Below, piece after piece: positions 30,279-39,417 of a stretch of 64,000 bases of DNA. Every line of letters starts with the position of its first letter. Position 1 is the first letter of the stretch. Source of the stretch: Pirellulaceae bacterium (GTDB lineage: Bacteria; Planctomycetota; Planctomycetia; Pirellulales; Pirellulaceae); NCBI GenBank assembly GCA_018402565.1, contig JAGYIQ010000001.1:310001-374000 (forward strand), given 5' to 3'. The notes below the pieces were generated by a model. It made no database searches and had not been told where the DNA came from. It saw only the letters and a list, made by a program, of their open reading frames with translations. Position numbers and translations under genes: made by a program.

Positions 30279-31317
30279 GACTTTTTTCGATCACGCTGCG
30301 GATCGTGGCTTGCTCTTCGTTGAGGGCCTCGAAGAACCCGTCGTCACTGAGCAGCACTTTTCCTTGGGCATCGATCAAGCAAAAACCGGGTAATGCCAGG
30401 ATGCCGTAGTCGACCGCGATCGGGGTGTCCTGCAAGCCGCTGGTTTTCTTCACGGGCCAGCCCAGTTTCAGCGCGTCCAAGCGGGCCTGCAATTCATCGT
30501 CCGGGGGATCGAGGTTGATGCCCAACACCTGCAGGTCGCTCGGACGGTCCTTGTGCAGGGCCGTCAAATCGGCTTGCACCCGCGTCAAGCCGTCGGCGGT
30601 AAAGAAGCACAGCAGGAGGGGCTTGCCAGCGAATTCCTTGATCGCAACGGTCTCGCTACCCTTCGCACCCTGGGGTGGAGCGAGGACCAAGTCCGGAGCG
30701 ACATCGCCCGACTTGAGGATGCGGCGAATCTCCAGCGGCATGTCCCCCAGATCCAGGAACTTCACGCCGGCTCCGACCGGGACTTCGGCGAAGAAATCCG
30801 CCAAATACGTCTTGCCGGCCGACTCAAATTCCAACTGTCCGAACAGTCCAAAGGTCGCGGGGAACGCGGTTTCAAACACAAATTTTCCTTCGGCGTCAGT
30901 CTTGGCCGAGAATTTTTTTCGTCCGGCATCGACCTTGGCCAACTGCTCTTGGAAGCGTTTACCCGCGTCCGAGGCCTGGAACTCTTGGTACCACTTCTGG
31001 CGTTGCTCCAGTGTCATTTGTTGGAAATTTTCGGGCAGCGGCAGCTCGGGAGCCGGGACCATTTCCTCCAAGGTCATCTCGATTCCGGCCAGATCGAGCG
31101 AAAATTGGGGCTGCTCCACGACCAACCGGCCACGGACTCGGATCCCGCTGCCGGCCCCGTCATCCTGGTCCGTCACCTCCTGGCAGACCGCAGGACTGGT
31201 CATCGCAAACCAAAGGCACATCCCCGACACGAAAGCCGAGCAAAAAGTCGCGAACCGCCCAAGATGGCCTCTTTGGACAAGTTTACTTCCTTGGACAAGC
31301 CCAGCCCCGCGGGGCAT
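30268..31317 (-). CDS. Exported thioredoxin-fold protein without CxxC
   Basis: The start read at 31317 (MPRGAGLVQGSKL) gives a hydrophobic signal (FCSAFVSGMCLWFAMTSPAVC) with a possible lipobox or Ala-x-Cys site. The middle is helical and charged. The C-terminal 150 residues are a TlpA/AhpC-like thioredoxin fold: GDVAPDLVLAPPQ, AGKPLLLCFFTADGLTRV, then VDYGILALPGFCLIDAQGKV with the cis-Pro. At the active-site position the motif reads TADGLTR, so both redox Cys are missing and a dithiol oxidoreductase role is unlikely. A longer frame up to 31419 exists but adds an Arg/Pro-rich shadow. It is convergent with cutA. Confidence 0.78.
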   Translation of the reverse strand: MPRGAGLVQGSKLVQRGHLGRFATFCSAFVSGMCLWFAMTSPAVCQEVTDQDDGAGSGIRVRGRLVVEQPQFSLDLAGIEMTLEEMVPAPELPLPENFQQMTLEQRQKWYQEFQASDAGKRFQEQLAKVDAGRKKFSAKTDAEGKFVFETAFPATFGLFGQLEFESAGKTYLADFFAEVPVGAGVKFLDLGDMPLEIRRILKSGDVAPDLVLAPPQGAKGSETVAIKEFAGKPLLLCFFTADGLTRVQADLTALHKDRPSDLQVLGINLDPPDDELQARLDALKLGWPVKKTSGLQDTPIAVDYGILALPGFCLIDAQGKVLLSDDGFFEALNEEQATIRSVIEKSLKK

Positions 31318-31803
31318 TGTCAGGGCCCGGGGCTGAGGCCAGCCAATCGAGCGAGACGGTCGACGGGAGTGACCGGCCGCTACCAGAACTTCTATCATCC
31401 GTGGGGTGCCGCTGGGCATATTACGATCCTTGTTTGACTGGGCGACTCAGGCTCCACGGGCCCGCTGGGCTATTGGGGCCCGCTGGGGTATCGGAACCCG
31501 CCGGACTTGAGCCTGCCGCGACCTCACTGTCCGTCTGGAGCAGCTCCGATCATACCGTTGATCCAAAATCTTGGGAACGGACTTTTCATGGGACCTGGAT
31601 CGAGCCGCCTTAAACAGGGGTTTGGAGCCAGCGGCTGGCCTTGTTGATTGCGTGTTTGAATCGTATCATGGCCCGCTGCGAGTGGCGGGGGCTGGCCCGG
31701 GCGGTCGACGCGCGGGAACCACAAGCGGTCGGGGCGGTTTGGGGTGCGAGTCTGCCTCGGTATGGGACCGGCGCAGGATGTTTTTTTTCCACGAGATGTC
31801 TCG
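31318..31803. other. Divergent control region of redoxin and yajC
   Basis: No gene is supported here. A weak plus-strand promoter pattern, TTGTTG (31641-31646) with 17 bases to TATCAT (31664-31669), could drive yajC. A short direct repeat of GGGCCCGCTGGG occurs twice near 31458 and 31477. Confidence 0.4.
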
Positions 31804-32247
31804 ATGAATTTTTACGTGATGCTGATCACTGCCTTGGCGTGGTTGGTCGTCCCGGCTGTTATGTCAGCCCAGGAGACGGCCAAAAATGCCGCCGGTGCGG
31901 CAAATGGTGGAGCCAACCCAGCCCCGGCGGCCGGCGGAGGGACTAGCGATTGGTTGATTCTGTTCCTGATGCCCATGGCCTTGGTCATCTTTATGATGCT
32001 GGTGATGCGGCCGCAGCAGAAGGACCAGAAACAGCGGGAAAAGATGCTGAGCGAGTTGAAAAAGAATGATCGGGTGGTCACAACCGCCGGCATTCTCGGC
32101 AAGGTCAGTATTGTCAGCCCCGAGAACAAAACCGTGAAGCTGGTGATTGACGAGAAATCTGGCAGTTGCATGACGGTGACGATGTCCTCGATCGCTCGAG
32201 TCTTGACGGGCGAGGAAAAAGGTGATTTGGCCGAGGACACGAAATAG
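31804..32247 (+). CDS. yajC: Preprotein translocase subunit YajC
   Basis: YajC is the small partner of SecDF in the Sec export machinery. An N-terminal segment (MLITALAWLVVPAVMSAQ) looks like a signal peptide not found in most YajC; an Ala/Gly-rich linker follows, then the typical single helix (DWLILFLMPMALVIFMMLVMRPQ) and the conserved cytoplasmic domain with LKKNDRVVTTAGILGKV. I prefer the ATG at 31804 to a GTG at 31744. It lies 164 bases before the secDF gene, as in most bacteria. Confidence 0.9.
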   Translation: MNFYVMLITALAWLVVPAVMSAQETAKNAAGAANGGANPAPAAGGGTSDWLILFLMPMALVIFMMLVMRPQQKDQKQREKMLSELKKNDRVVTTAGILGKVSIVSPENKTVKLVIDEKSGSCMTVTMSSIARVLTGEEKGDLAEDTK

Positions 32248-32267
32248 TTGGCAGGAATTCGGGCAGT

Positions 32268-32309
32268 GGGGCAGGTTCAGTGGGGCAGGTTCAGTGGGGC
32301 AGGGTATTG
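32268..32309. repeat. 14-bp tandem repeat between yajC and secDF
   Basis: Three copies of GGGGCAGGTTCAGT start at 32268, 32282 and 32296, the last one partial. The core GGGGCAGGT is shared with the tandem repeat at 47916. Confidence 0.75.
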
Positions 32310-32411
32310 AGTTTTAGGTTTGAGTCTCGAGTCGTTTGCCGTTCGACGCTCGGGTGGTGCCACAGATCGATACACCTCTTGTTCGCGATCTAGTATAGGA
32401 AACTGGAAGTT

Positions 32412-35400
32412 ATGTTAGCCCAAGCAAACGCCGTTGCTGCGTCCGAAGCTGCTAATTGGTTGCCGATTTTGCAAAACCCCTGGATCTACGGCGGGCTGTT
32501 GGTCGCCGCGGTGGCAATCGCCACCGTGGTGGGCAATTTGCTGGCTCGCGGCTCCCGCATGGAGGACTCTGGTTGGCGGTTCGCCGTTGTGATCGGCAGC
32601 ATTCTGGTGGCGCTATTAGTGGTTGGTTCCAAGGGGCCGCCTCGTTTTGGCGTGGACCTCAAGGGTGGAACGGTCATCGTCGGCCAGGTGGACACCGACA
32701 AAATCGACAGCGGCGAAGTCGAGGGCGGCAGCTTCCGCATGGAGGAGTTGATCCGACAATTGAAGAATCGTATCGATCCCACGGGTCTGTCTGAGATCGT
32801 GATTCGCAGCCAGGGGACGGACAAGATCGAAGTTGTGATTCCCGATGTCGAGTCGGTAGAGGCCGAGCGTATTTGGAACAAGATGACCAAGATCGGTTTC
32901 CTGCAGTTCCGGATGGTGGCGACGGATTTGGGCAGTGAAGGCGTGCGAGCCAAGGAATTGGCGACGAAACAAGCGGATTCGCCTGATGCGACAGTCCGTC
33001 GGGCACGTGTGGTGATCGAACCGGCTTCGGGCGACGATCCAGCCAAGCCCATCGCCACCTGGTACGACTTGGGACGCGTCGAAATGACCGCTGCCGGTGC
33101 GGCGGCCGGGGAGACCCCCGCCTACCGGATGTTGCCGCTGCCGTCGGCCTTGGTGCGGGATGGCGCAACCGGGCGAATTGTGCTTCCGGCTCTCTACTCT
33201 CGGGCCGCCGATGGCGAGCAGCTCAAGCGTCTGGCGGAAGCTCAAGGCATCAATCAGCTGCAAATCTTGTTGCTCGATCCGCTGGAAGATCGTTTGCGAG
33301 TCGACGGCGAGCACGTCCGCTCCACGCGAGTGGGCTCCAAGGGCTTCGAACCGATCGTCGAGTTCTCGATGACGGCGACGGGAGCCAGCAATATGTACCG
33401 CTTTACCGATTATTACCGTCCACAAGGTCAGGCCAAGCATTTCATGGCCGTCGTGTTGGATGGCAATGTGATGACGGCCCCGGCGATCAATTCGCCGATT
33501 CAAGATCGCGGCATCATCGAGGGGAGCTTTACCCGTTCCGAGGTGGAAGACATTGTGTCGATCCTCAATGCCGGCCGGATTCCGGTCGCATTGAAGAAGG
33601 ACTACATCAGCTTGGACTCGGTGCAGAGCAACTTGGGCGAGGAGATGAAGCAACGCGGCATCTACGCCATCGTGTTTTCGCTGCTGTTGGTCTTGGTATT
33701 CATGGTGGTTTATTACTACCAATGGTGCGGAGTCATCGCGTGTTTTGCAATGCTGCTAAACATCTTATTGGTCGCCGCATCGGTGATGGCGGTGGGCCAA
33801 GCACTGACGCTGACCGGTCTGGCTGGCTTTGTGCTGACGGTCGGTATGAGCGTCGACGCCAATGTGTTGATTTTTGAGCGAATTCGCGAAGAAATCGGCA
33901 AGGGCACCGCCCTGCGAATGGCCATTCGCAACGGCTTCGATCGCGCGTCCACAACGATCATTGACGCCAACGTGACGACCCTGTTGACGGCGGTCGTGCT
34001 GTACGTGATCGGCACCGAGCAATTGAAGAGCTTTGCGGTGATCTTGATCCTCGGCATTCTTGCCTCGATGTTCACCGCCATCTTTGTCTCGCGTTTGGCC
34101 TTCGATTGGCTGGAGCGTCGTCGCATGATCAAGGGCTTGGCCATGATGCAAATCTTGAGCATCGAGCGGTTCAACGCGATTCGTCTCGGCCAGTACATGC
34201 TGCCCATTAGCGGCGTAGTCCTCGTGATCTCGTTGGTTGCTGCCTTCTATCGCGGCGGGGAGATCTTCGATTACGACCTCCGCGGTGGTTCGACGGTGCG
34301 AATGGTCATGCAAGAATCCGAGGCAACCACGCAAGAAGTGATCTCAGCGGAACTGAAGCAGGAAACCGTCAAGGGAAGTCGCGGTGAAGATATCCAGTTC
34401 GTAGTCTCCGCCTTGACTTCGGACGTCTATCCCAATGGTACCTATTTTAAGGTCGAGTCGACGCTGTCGGTCCCCGAGGGCGATCAAGTGACCGAATTCC
34501 GGGATCTCAAGCAAATCCTGCGAGATCGCTTCGGGGAGAAACTGTTGCGGTTGGAAGTAGAGGCCTCGGCCGTTCGACAAGTATCGGAACCGAAAGCAGA
34601 TGGCAGCGACGCCACCACAGTACCAGCCACCACAGTACCAGCCGGCGCACAGGGCTCGAACCGGCCATGGCCGGCGGCCAGCGCTCCGGTCTACACGAGC
34701 TTGAGAACCGATTCGTTCCAAGACGAGGCGACAGGCGAAGCGCCCCCAGCCCAAGAACAAACTGCGGAATCTGCAACTGGGGCGACCCAGGAGACTGTCG
34801 AGGAGCAAGCCGGGGCCGTCGAGGCCGAGGCCGCGACTCAGGAAACGGCTGTAACGGACCAAGCGGCTCCCGCTTTGCCGCCAACCGGCCTGCCCGCCCT
34901 GCCAGAGCTCCCGACCCAAGAGCCGACGACCGAGACAGCGGCCCCGGCCGATCAAGGCGTCCTGGGCGAATTTGACTTGTCCTTCGAGATTCCGGTGGCG
35001 ACCGACACGGTCTTGGGACAATTGATCTTGGTCGCGGAAGAATTGGACTTGGGGATTGCCGAGGAAAGTTTTGTTGTGACTTCCACAACCGGCTTGGCTC
35101 GCGACCAAAAATTCCAGGTACAGGTGCGGGCAGCCAGCTTGGCGGACATCCAATCGATTGTCGATAAGATGACCCTGAAACTGTCGACGGAACCGTTTTT
35201 TCCGGCAGCTTCCAGTTTCGGTTCACAGGTGGCCGGATTGGCTCAATTGCAAGCCATGGGCGCGTTGTTGGCCAGCTTGGTGGGCATTGTGCTGTATGTT
35301 TGGTTTCGCTTCCAACACATCTGGTTCGGCCTAGCAGCCGTGGCCGCCTTGGTGCACGACGTGATCGTCGTGCTGGGCTTCATCGCCATCAGCCATTGGG

Positions 35401-35816
35401 TCTATGGTTTCTTGGGTGGCATCCTAATGATCGATAACTTCAAGATCAGTCTGTCGGTCGTGGCCGCGTTACTGACGGTTGTCGGCTATTCGTTGAACGA
35501 TACGATCGTGATCTTTGACCGAATCCGCGAGGTTCGCGGACGAAGTCAAAAGTTCACTGGCGACATGATCGACTTGGCGGTGGGACAGACCATGGGGCGT
35601 ACGATCTTGACGTCGTTGACGACCTTCATCGTGGTCTTCATCCTGTTTGGCTGGGGTGGCGACTCGATTCACGCCTTCGCCTTTTCGTTGGTGATCGGCG
35701 TGATTGCAGGTACCTACAGTACGATCTTTGTGGCCTCGCCCATTCTCTTGTACTTGATGAAGTACAAGTTTATCGAGTTGGATCCAGTGGTCGAGGCGGA
35801 AACCGCCGAGGCTTAG
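32412..35816 (+). CDS. secDF: SecD-SecF fusion protein
   Basis: SecDF uses the proton-motive force to finish preprotein export. The 1134-residue protein joins SecD (about 1-590: first helices, periplasmic P1 with GVDLKGGT, and six-helix part with GMSVDANVLIFERIREE) to SecF (from MLPISGVVLVISLVA at 596 to the end, with YSLNDTIVIFDRIRE). Between SecF helix 1 and its other helices the periplasmic loop is unusually long: residues about 733-853 are a Thr/Ala/Glu/Gln/Pro low-complexity insert. The 3' end overlaps queG by four bases, convergently. Confidence 0.95.
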   Translation: MLAQANAVAASEAANWLPILQNPWIYGGLLVAAVAIATVVGNLLARGSRMEDSGWRFAVVIGSILVALLVVGSKGPPRFGVDLKGGTVIVGQVDTDKIDSGEVEGGSFRMEELIRQLKNRIDPTGLSEIVIRSQGTDKIEVVIPDVESVEAERIWNKMTKIGFLQFRMVATDLGSEGVRAKELATKQADSPDATVRRARVVIEPASGDDPAKPIATWYDLGRVEMTAAGAAAGETPAYRMLPLPSALVRDGATGRIVLPALYSRAADGEQLKRLAEAQGINQLQILLLDPLEDRLRVDGEHVRSTRVGSKGFEPIVEFSMTATGASNMYRFTDYYRPQGQAKHFMAVVLDGNVMTAPAINSPIQDRGIIEGSFTRSEVEDIVSILNAGRIPVALKKDYISLDSVQSNLGEEMKQRGIYAIVFSLLLVLVFMVVYYYQWCGVIACFAMLLNILLVAASVMAVGQALTLTGLAGFVLTVGMSVDANVLIFERIREEIGKGTALRMAIRNGFDRASTTIIDANVTTLLTAVVLYVIGTEQLKSFAVILILGILASMFTAIFVSRLAFDWLERRRMIKGLAMMQILSIERFNAIRLGQYMLPISGVVLVISLVAAFYRGGEIFDYDLRGGSTVRMVMQESEATTQEVISAELKQETVKGSRGEDIQFVVSALTSDVYPNGTYFKVESTLSVPEGDQVTEFRDLKQILRDRFGEKLLRLEVEASAVRQVSEPKADGSDATTVPATTVPAGAQGSNRPWPAASAPVYTSLRTDSFQDEATGEAPPAQEQTAESATGATQETVEEQAGAVEAEAATQETAVTDQAAPALPPTGLPALPELPTQEPTTETAAPADQGVLGEFDLSFEIPVATDTVLGQLILVAEELDLGIAEESFVVTSTTGLARDQKFQVQVRAASLADIQSIVDKMTLKLSTEPFFPAASSFGSQVAGLAQLQAMGALLASLVGIVLYVWFRFQHIWFGLAAVAALVHDVIVVLGFIAISHWVYGFLGGILMIDNFKISLSVVAALLTVVGYSLNDTIVIFDRIREVRGRSQKFTGDMIDLAVGQTMGRTILTSLTTFIVVFILFGWGGDSIHAFAFSLVIGVIAGTYSTIFVASPILLYLMKYKFIELDPVVEAETAEA

Positions 35817-37015
35817 GCCAAATTCGTTGACACGGGAACATTCGGGCGGCGCGAAAGTGCCGCCCGAATTTCGTTCTGCACCTCGGCGTCTGTCTCATAG
35901 GCCTGTTGCTGCTGCAACGCCTTGTCTGCGGTGGGCGTCGCTATTCGCCCCAGTGCCCAAGCACAGGCGCCCCGAACCGTGGGACTGGTGTCCGTCGCCA
36001 ACAGCCGACTGAGTTCCTCCACCAAACTCGGGTCTCGGCGATTGCCGACAACGTACGCGGCGTTGCGGACCGCCCCCTCTCGTTTGCTCCGCCACATGGG
36101 CGTGCCGCGGAAACGCTCGCGAAAGCTGGCCTCGTCCAACAACAAAATTTCTCGCAGGGAGACCGTCGGCTCCAACGTCGCAGGAGTTGGCGTGGCCAAC
36201 GGCTCCACATCCGCGTGCCGATTCCACGGGCAGACGTCTTGGCAGACATCGCAGCCAAACCACCAATCGCCAATCCCTTCCCGCAACTGTGGATCGACGG
36301 CACCGCGGTGTTCGATGGTGAGGTAACTGATGCAACGCCGCGCATCCAGCACGCCAGGCTCGGGGAACGCCTGGGTGGGGCAGGCCTCCAAGCAACGCGT
36401 GCAGGTGCCGCAGTGGTCGCTTTCGTGCGGTTGGTCGTACTCCAGTTCCGCGTCCAGGATGATGGCTGCGAGGAAAAAGTACGAGCCGAATCGCTTGTTG
36501 ATCGACAGGGTATTCTTGCCCACCCAGCCCAGACCGGCCAAGCGAGCGAAGTCTCGCTCGAGCAACGGAGCGGTATCGACCACCCCTCGCGCCTGCACGC
36601 TCGGCCAGTCCTTCTGTACGGATTGGATCATCTTTTTTAAACGTGGATGGATCCAGTCGTGGTAGTCCTCCCCACCCCAGGCGTACTTGGCGATCCGCCC
36701 GTGCCCTGCTGGCAACGGCAAGTCACTGCCGTACCCGACGAAATACGAAGCGCCCAGCATCAGGACGGACTGGGCCCGATCCAAAATCGATCGCGGATGG
36801 GCGTAGGCCGCGCGGCGGTCGGGCAAGTAACTCATGCCGCCGGCCAGGCCGCGATCCAGCCATTGGCAAAAGAAATCGTAGTGCGGCGGACGAATGGCAG
36901 GAGCCGCACCACAGAGAAAGAAACCGGCCTCCTTGGCTAACGATTTTAACGATTGTGTCAATTCTGCCGCTGGAGGGCTGTGCATCTCGCCGCCATTCGT
37001 TGGGGATCTGGGCAT
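35813..37015 (-). CDS. queG: Epoxyqueuosine reductase
   Basis: QueG reduces epoxyqueuosine to queuosine in tRNA, a cobalamin and iron-sulfur enzyme. The cobalamin-binding N-domain has the WVGKNTLSI motif. The two 4Fe-4S clusters are seen as CGTCTRCLEACPT and CDVCQDVCPWN, and HEAT-like helices at the C-terminus bind tRNA. The 400-residue length is normal. A 12-residue basic start before MHSPPA is possible extra; the ATG in frame at residue 11 is an alternative start. Confidence 0.93.
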   Translation of the reverse strand: MPRSPTNGGEMHSPPAAELTQSLKSLAKEAGFFLCGAAPAIRPPHYDFFCQWLDRGLAGGMSYLPDRRAAYAHPRSILDRAQSVLMLGASYFVGYGSDLPLPAGHGRIAKYAWGGEDYHDWIHPRLKKMIQSVQKDWPSVQARGVVDTAPLLERDFARLAGLGWVGKNTLSINKRFGSYFFLAAIILDAELEYDQPHESDHCGTCTRCLEACPTQAFPEPGVLDARRCISYLTIEHRGAVDPQLREGIGDWWFGCDVCQDVCPWNRHADVEPLATPTPATLEPTVSLREILLLDEASFRERFRGTPMWRSKREGAVRNAAYVVGNRRDPSLVEELSRLLATDTSPTVRGACAWALGRIATPTADKALQQQQAYETDAEVQNEIRAALSRRPNVPVSTNLA

Positions 37016-37134
37016 TTTGTGCCGACTGCGCCTTGAAATACCGGCTGGGCCAAATAATCTGGACTTCAGGGCTGGGCCGTCTTCAACGGCCGAACGCCCA
37101 CATTTTTTCAGAACTTTTCCCCGAAGGCAATCGC

Positions 37135-37659
37135 ATGAACGTCCACTCGCTAATCAAGCCCCGAGTCTCTCGCTCGTTCCTCTCTGCCTCAGCCCTTCTG
37201 CTGCTCGGTAGCCTGCTGTCGGTCCCATCGGCCCAAGCTCAAGCCAACGGCTACGACTTCGGTATCGGCTGGGGGTTTGCTCAACCCCCAGTGCGTTTTA
37301 CCACCCCGCGGGAGGATCTGCCCTACTTTGCCAAATTCCCACCGGTCTACTACGGCGACATGGTTCGCCGCCCGTACGGCTACAGCCCCTACGCACTGCC
37401 GCCAGGCATCGAGCCAGTCGAGCAGCGGATCATCCAACAATCGATGGGCCCGCGGACCGTGATGAATCCGTTCTTTGAACGACGGGCCATGCACACGCTG
37501 CCCGTTGCCCCAGCCCCGAACGCGATGCCTGCGATCGAGGGATCGCCATTGGACGCGGCACCTGTGATCGATACGCCGGTTGCTCCGGAAGCTCCCGCCG
37601 CTCCGGCGGTGGAAAGCCCCGCCGCTCCCTCCGTCGACGATCGCGACGTTGCCGCTTGA
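37135..37659 (+). CDS. Secreted Pro/Ala-rich hypothetical protein
   Basis: 174 residues. The start ATG at 37135 gives a clear signal peptide (SFLSASALLLLGSLLSVPSA, cut before QAQANG). The mature part has Tyr/Pro-rich blocks (PPVYYGDMVRRPYGYSPYALPPG) and a disordered Ala/Pro/Val tail. A much longer in-frame ORF starts at 36643 but its first 160 residues are antisense to queG and are not protein-like. No family is recognised. A strong hairpin follows. Confidence 0.68.
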   Translation: MNVHSLIKPRVSRSFLSASALLLLGSLLSVPSAQAQANGYDFGIGWGFAQPPVRFTTPREDLPYFAKFPPVYYGDMVRRPYGYSPYALPPGIEPVEQRIIQQSMGPRTVMNPFFERRAMHTLPVAPAPNAMPAIEGSPLDAAPVIDTPVAPEAPAAPAVESPAAPSVDDRDVAA

Positions 37660-37692
37660 ACACGGCTGCGGGGGTCTCTCTGAAACAGTTCA

Positions 37693-37725
37693 CACAAGAC
37701 GCGGCGATCATTGCCGCGTCTTGTG
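37693..37725. terminator. Strong hairpin between convergent genes
   Basis: CACAAGACGCGGC and GCCGCGTCTTGTG form a perfect 13-bp stem with a 7-base loop. It lies between the stops of two convergent genes. No strong T run follows on either strand, so it may be a bidirectional or factor-assisted terminator. Confidence 0.6.
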
Positions 37726-37727
37726 CT

Positions 37728-37913
37728 TTAGGCTTCTCCGCTCGTCTTAGCGGTCGTCATTCCGCGAATCTGGGCCGATTGTTGGCGGATCTGCACGAGT
37801 TCCTCGGCGGGGCTTCGGTCCAAGTTGCGGACTTGGTCGCCCAGGACCACGGCCAGACGACGGCAGGCAGTTGCGGTTGGCGGTGACTTCAAGTTCGAAT
37901 CCATAGTGGTCAA
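37728..37913 (-). CDS. Possible small hypothetical protein
   Basis: 61 residues, helical middle (RSPAEELVQIRQQSAQIRG) and polar ends. It fills the space between the hairpin and the DUF1080 gene and reads more like protein than the other frames, but there is no recognised family. Confidence 0.4.
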   Translation of the reverse strand: MTTMDSNLKSPPTATACRRLAVVLGDQVRNLDRSPAEELVQIRQQSAQIRGMTTAKTSGEA

Positions 37914-37994
37914 GGCCCGGGCGTCGGTTTACGCTATGAGGGTGGGTAGTCGATCCCTCCCCCCCCTCCCCAGTATTTTAGTGGAATAGCAAAC

Positions 37995-39347
37995 ATGAAG
38001 ACCGCGTTTTTCCCCACCCTGCGTTGGCTGGTTGTGGCCCTGCTGTCTGTTCAAGCCGGTTTGGCGACGACTTCGTCGATCTTGTTAGCCAATGGCTCGC
38101 AGGACAACGTCGCACCCGCAGGTTACACCGCTCTGTTCGACGGCAAAACGCTCGACGGCTGGTTCGGCATGCCGCACCAGGATCCCTACCAGTGGGCGGC
38201 GATGGAAGAGAGCGAACGGTCTGCCAAAGTGGCGGACTGGAATGCCGAGGTCGCTCGGCATTGGACCGTGGCCGATGGGGCGATCGTCAACGATGGCAAT
38301 GGACCTTACCTGACGACTGAGAAGAACTATCGCAACTTTGATCTGTGGATCGACTACAAGACCGTCGCTCAGGCCGACAGCGGCATCTACCTCAAGGCCA
38401 ATCCACAGGTGCAGATCTGGGATTACACCAAGGAGGGCGGCAAGTGGGACATCGGTGCCGACAAGGGATCGGGTGGCTTGTGGAACAACAGTCCCGGTGC
38501 CGATGGCAAAGATCCCTTGGTGTTGGCGGACAAGCCGTTCGGCCAATGGAATCGTGTGCGGATCATGCAGGTCGGCCAACGAACCAGCGTGTGGTTGAAC
38601 GATCGGTTGGTTGTCGACCAAGCGATCATGGAGAACTTTTGGAATCGAGCCAAACCGATGCCGGTCACTGGCCCCATCCAGTTGCAAACGCACGGCGGCG
38701 AGATCCAGTGGAAGAATATTTTCATCAAGGAACTGAGCAACGAAGAGGCCACCGAGTTCCTCAAGCAACGCAAGTCAGCAGCCACCGAGTCCTTGTTCGA
38801 TGGACAGACCTGGGCGGGTTGGGCCGGCCCGACCGATCAATACGACATCGAGAACGGCACGATTGTGTGCAAACCGGGTAAGGGCGGCACGATCTACACG
38901 GAAGCAGAGTACAGCGACTTCATGGTGGCATTGGAATTCCAGCTGCCGCCCGGCGGCAACAATGGTCTGGCGATCCGATATCCCGGCAGCGGAGATACGG
39001 CCTACGTCGGCATGTGCGAGCTGCAGATTCTGGACTCCGAGCACCCGAAGTACAACGGATTGGACCCGCGCCAGTACCACGGGTCGGCCTACGGCATGAT
39101 CGCCGCCGAACGTGGATACTTGTATGAGACCGGTGAGTGGAACTACCAAGAGGTGACCGTGCAAGGGTCGCGCATCCGAGTGGAACTCAACGGGAATGTG
39201 ATCTTGGACGGTGACTTGAAAGAAGTGACGGACTTCATGATCAATGTCACCGGCAAGGATCGCACCAGCGGCCACTTCGGTCTGGCGGGGCATAGCGATC
39301 CGGTCCGCTTTCGCAACTTGCGAATCGGTCGTCTCGGCGGCGAGTAA
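37995..39347 (+). CDS. Secreted protein with two DUF1080 domains
   Basis: A signal peptide (residues 1-32) leads into two concanavalin-like DUF1080 (3-keto-disaccharide hydrolase) domains: one at about 42-255 beginning GYTALFDGKTLDGWFG, one at about 265-450 beginning ESLFDGQTWAGW. Both have the beta-sandwich pattern, including IYLKANPQVQIWDY and GMCELQILDSEHPKY. The second ends with FGLAGHSDPVRFRNLRI, typical of the family. The protein is expected to act on oxidised sugars outside the cytoplasmic membrane. It stands alone upstream of an acyltransferase-like gene. Confidence 0.9.
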   Translation: MKTAFFPTLRWLVVALLSVQAGLATTSSILLANGSQDNVAPAGYTALFDGKTLDGWFGMPHQDPYQWAAMEESERSAKVADWNAEVARHWTVADGAIVNDGNGPYLTTEKNYRNFDLWIDYKTVAQADSGIYLKANPQVQIWDYTKEGGKWDIGADKGSGGLWNNSPGADGKDPLVLADKPFGQWNRVRIMQVGQRTSVWLNDRLVVDQAIMENFWNRAKPMPVTGPIQLQTHGGEIQWKNIFIKELSNEEATEFLKQRKSAATESLFDGQTWAGWAGPTDQYDIENGTIVCKPGKGGTIYTEAEYSDFMVALEFQLPPGGNNGLAIRYPGSGDTAYVGMCELQILDSEHPKYNGLDPRQYHGSAYGMIAAERGYLYETGEWNYQEVTVQGSRIRVELNGNVILDGDLKEVTDFMINVTGKDRTSGHFGLAGHSDPVRFRNLRIGRLGGE

Positions 39348-39417
39348 GCTCGGCGGCGAGCAATCGATCGCCGTTGGTCAAGTCTTGTCCTACCATCTAC
39401 AAGCGTGAGGCGTTGCC

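Noticed and set aside
32616..33722. 368-codon minus-strand ORF opposite secD
   Set aside because: Antisense shadow of a certain gene.
36643..37134. 5' extension of the secreted protein at 37135
   Set aside because: It is antisense to queG and not protein-like; the signal peptide begins at 37135.
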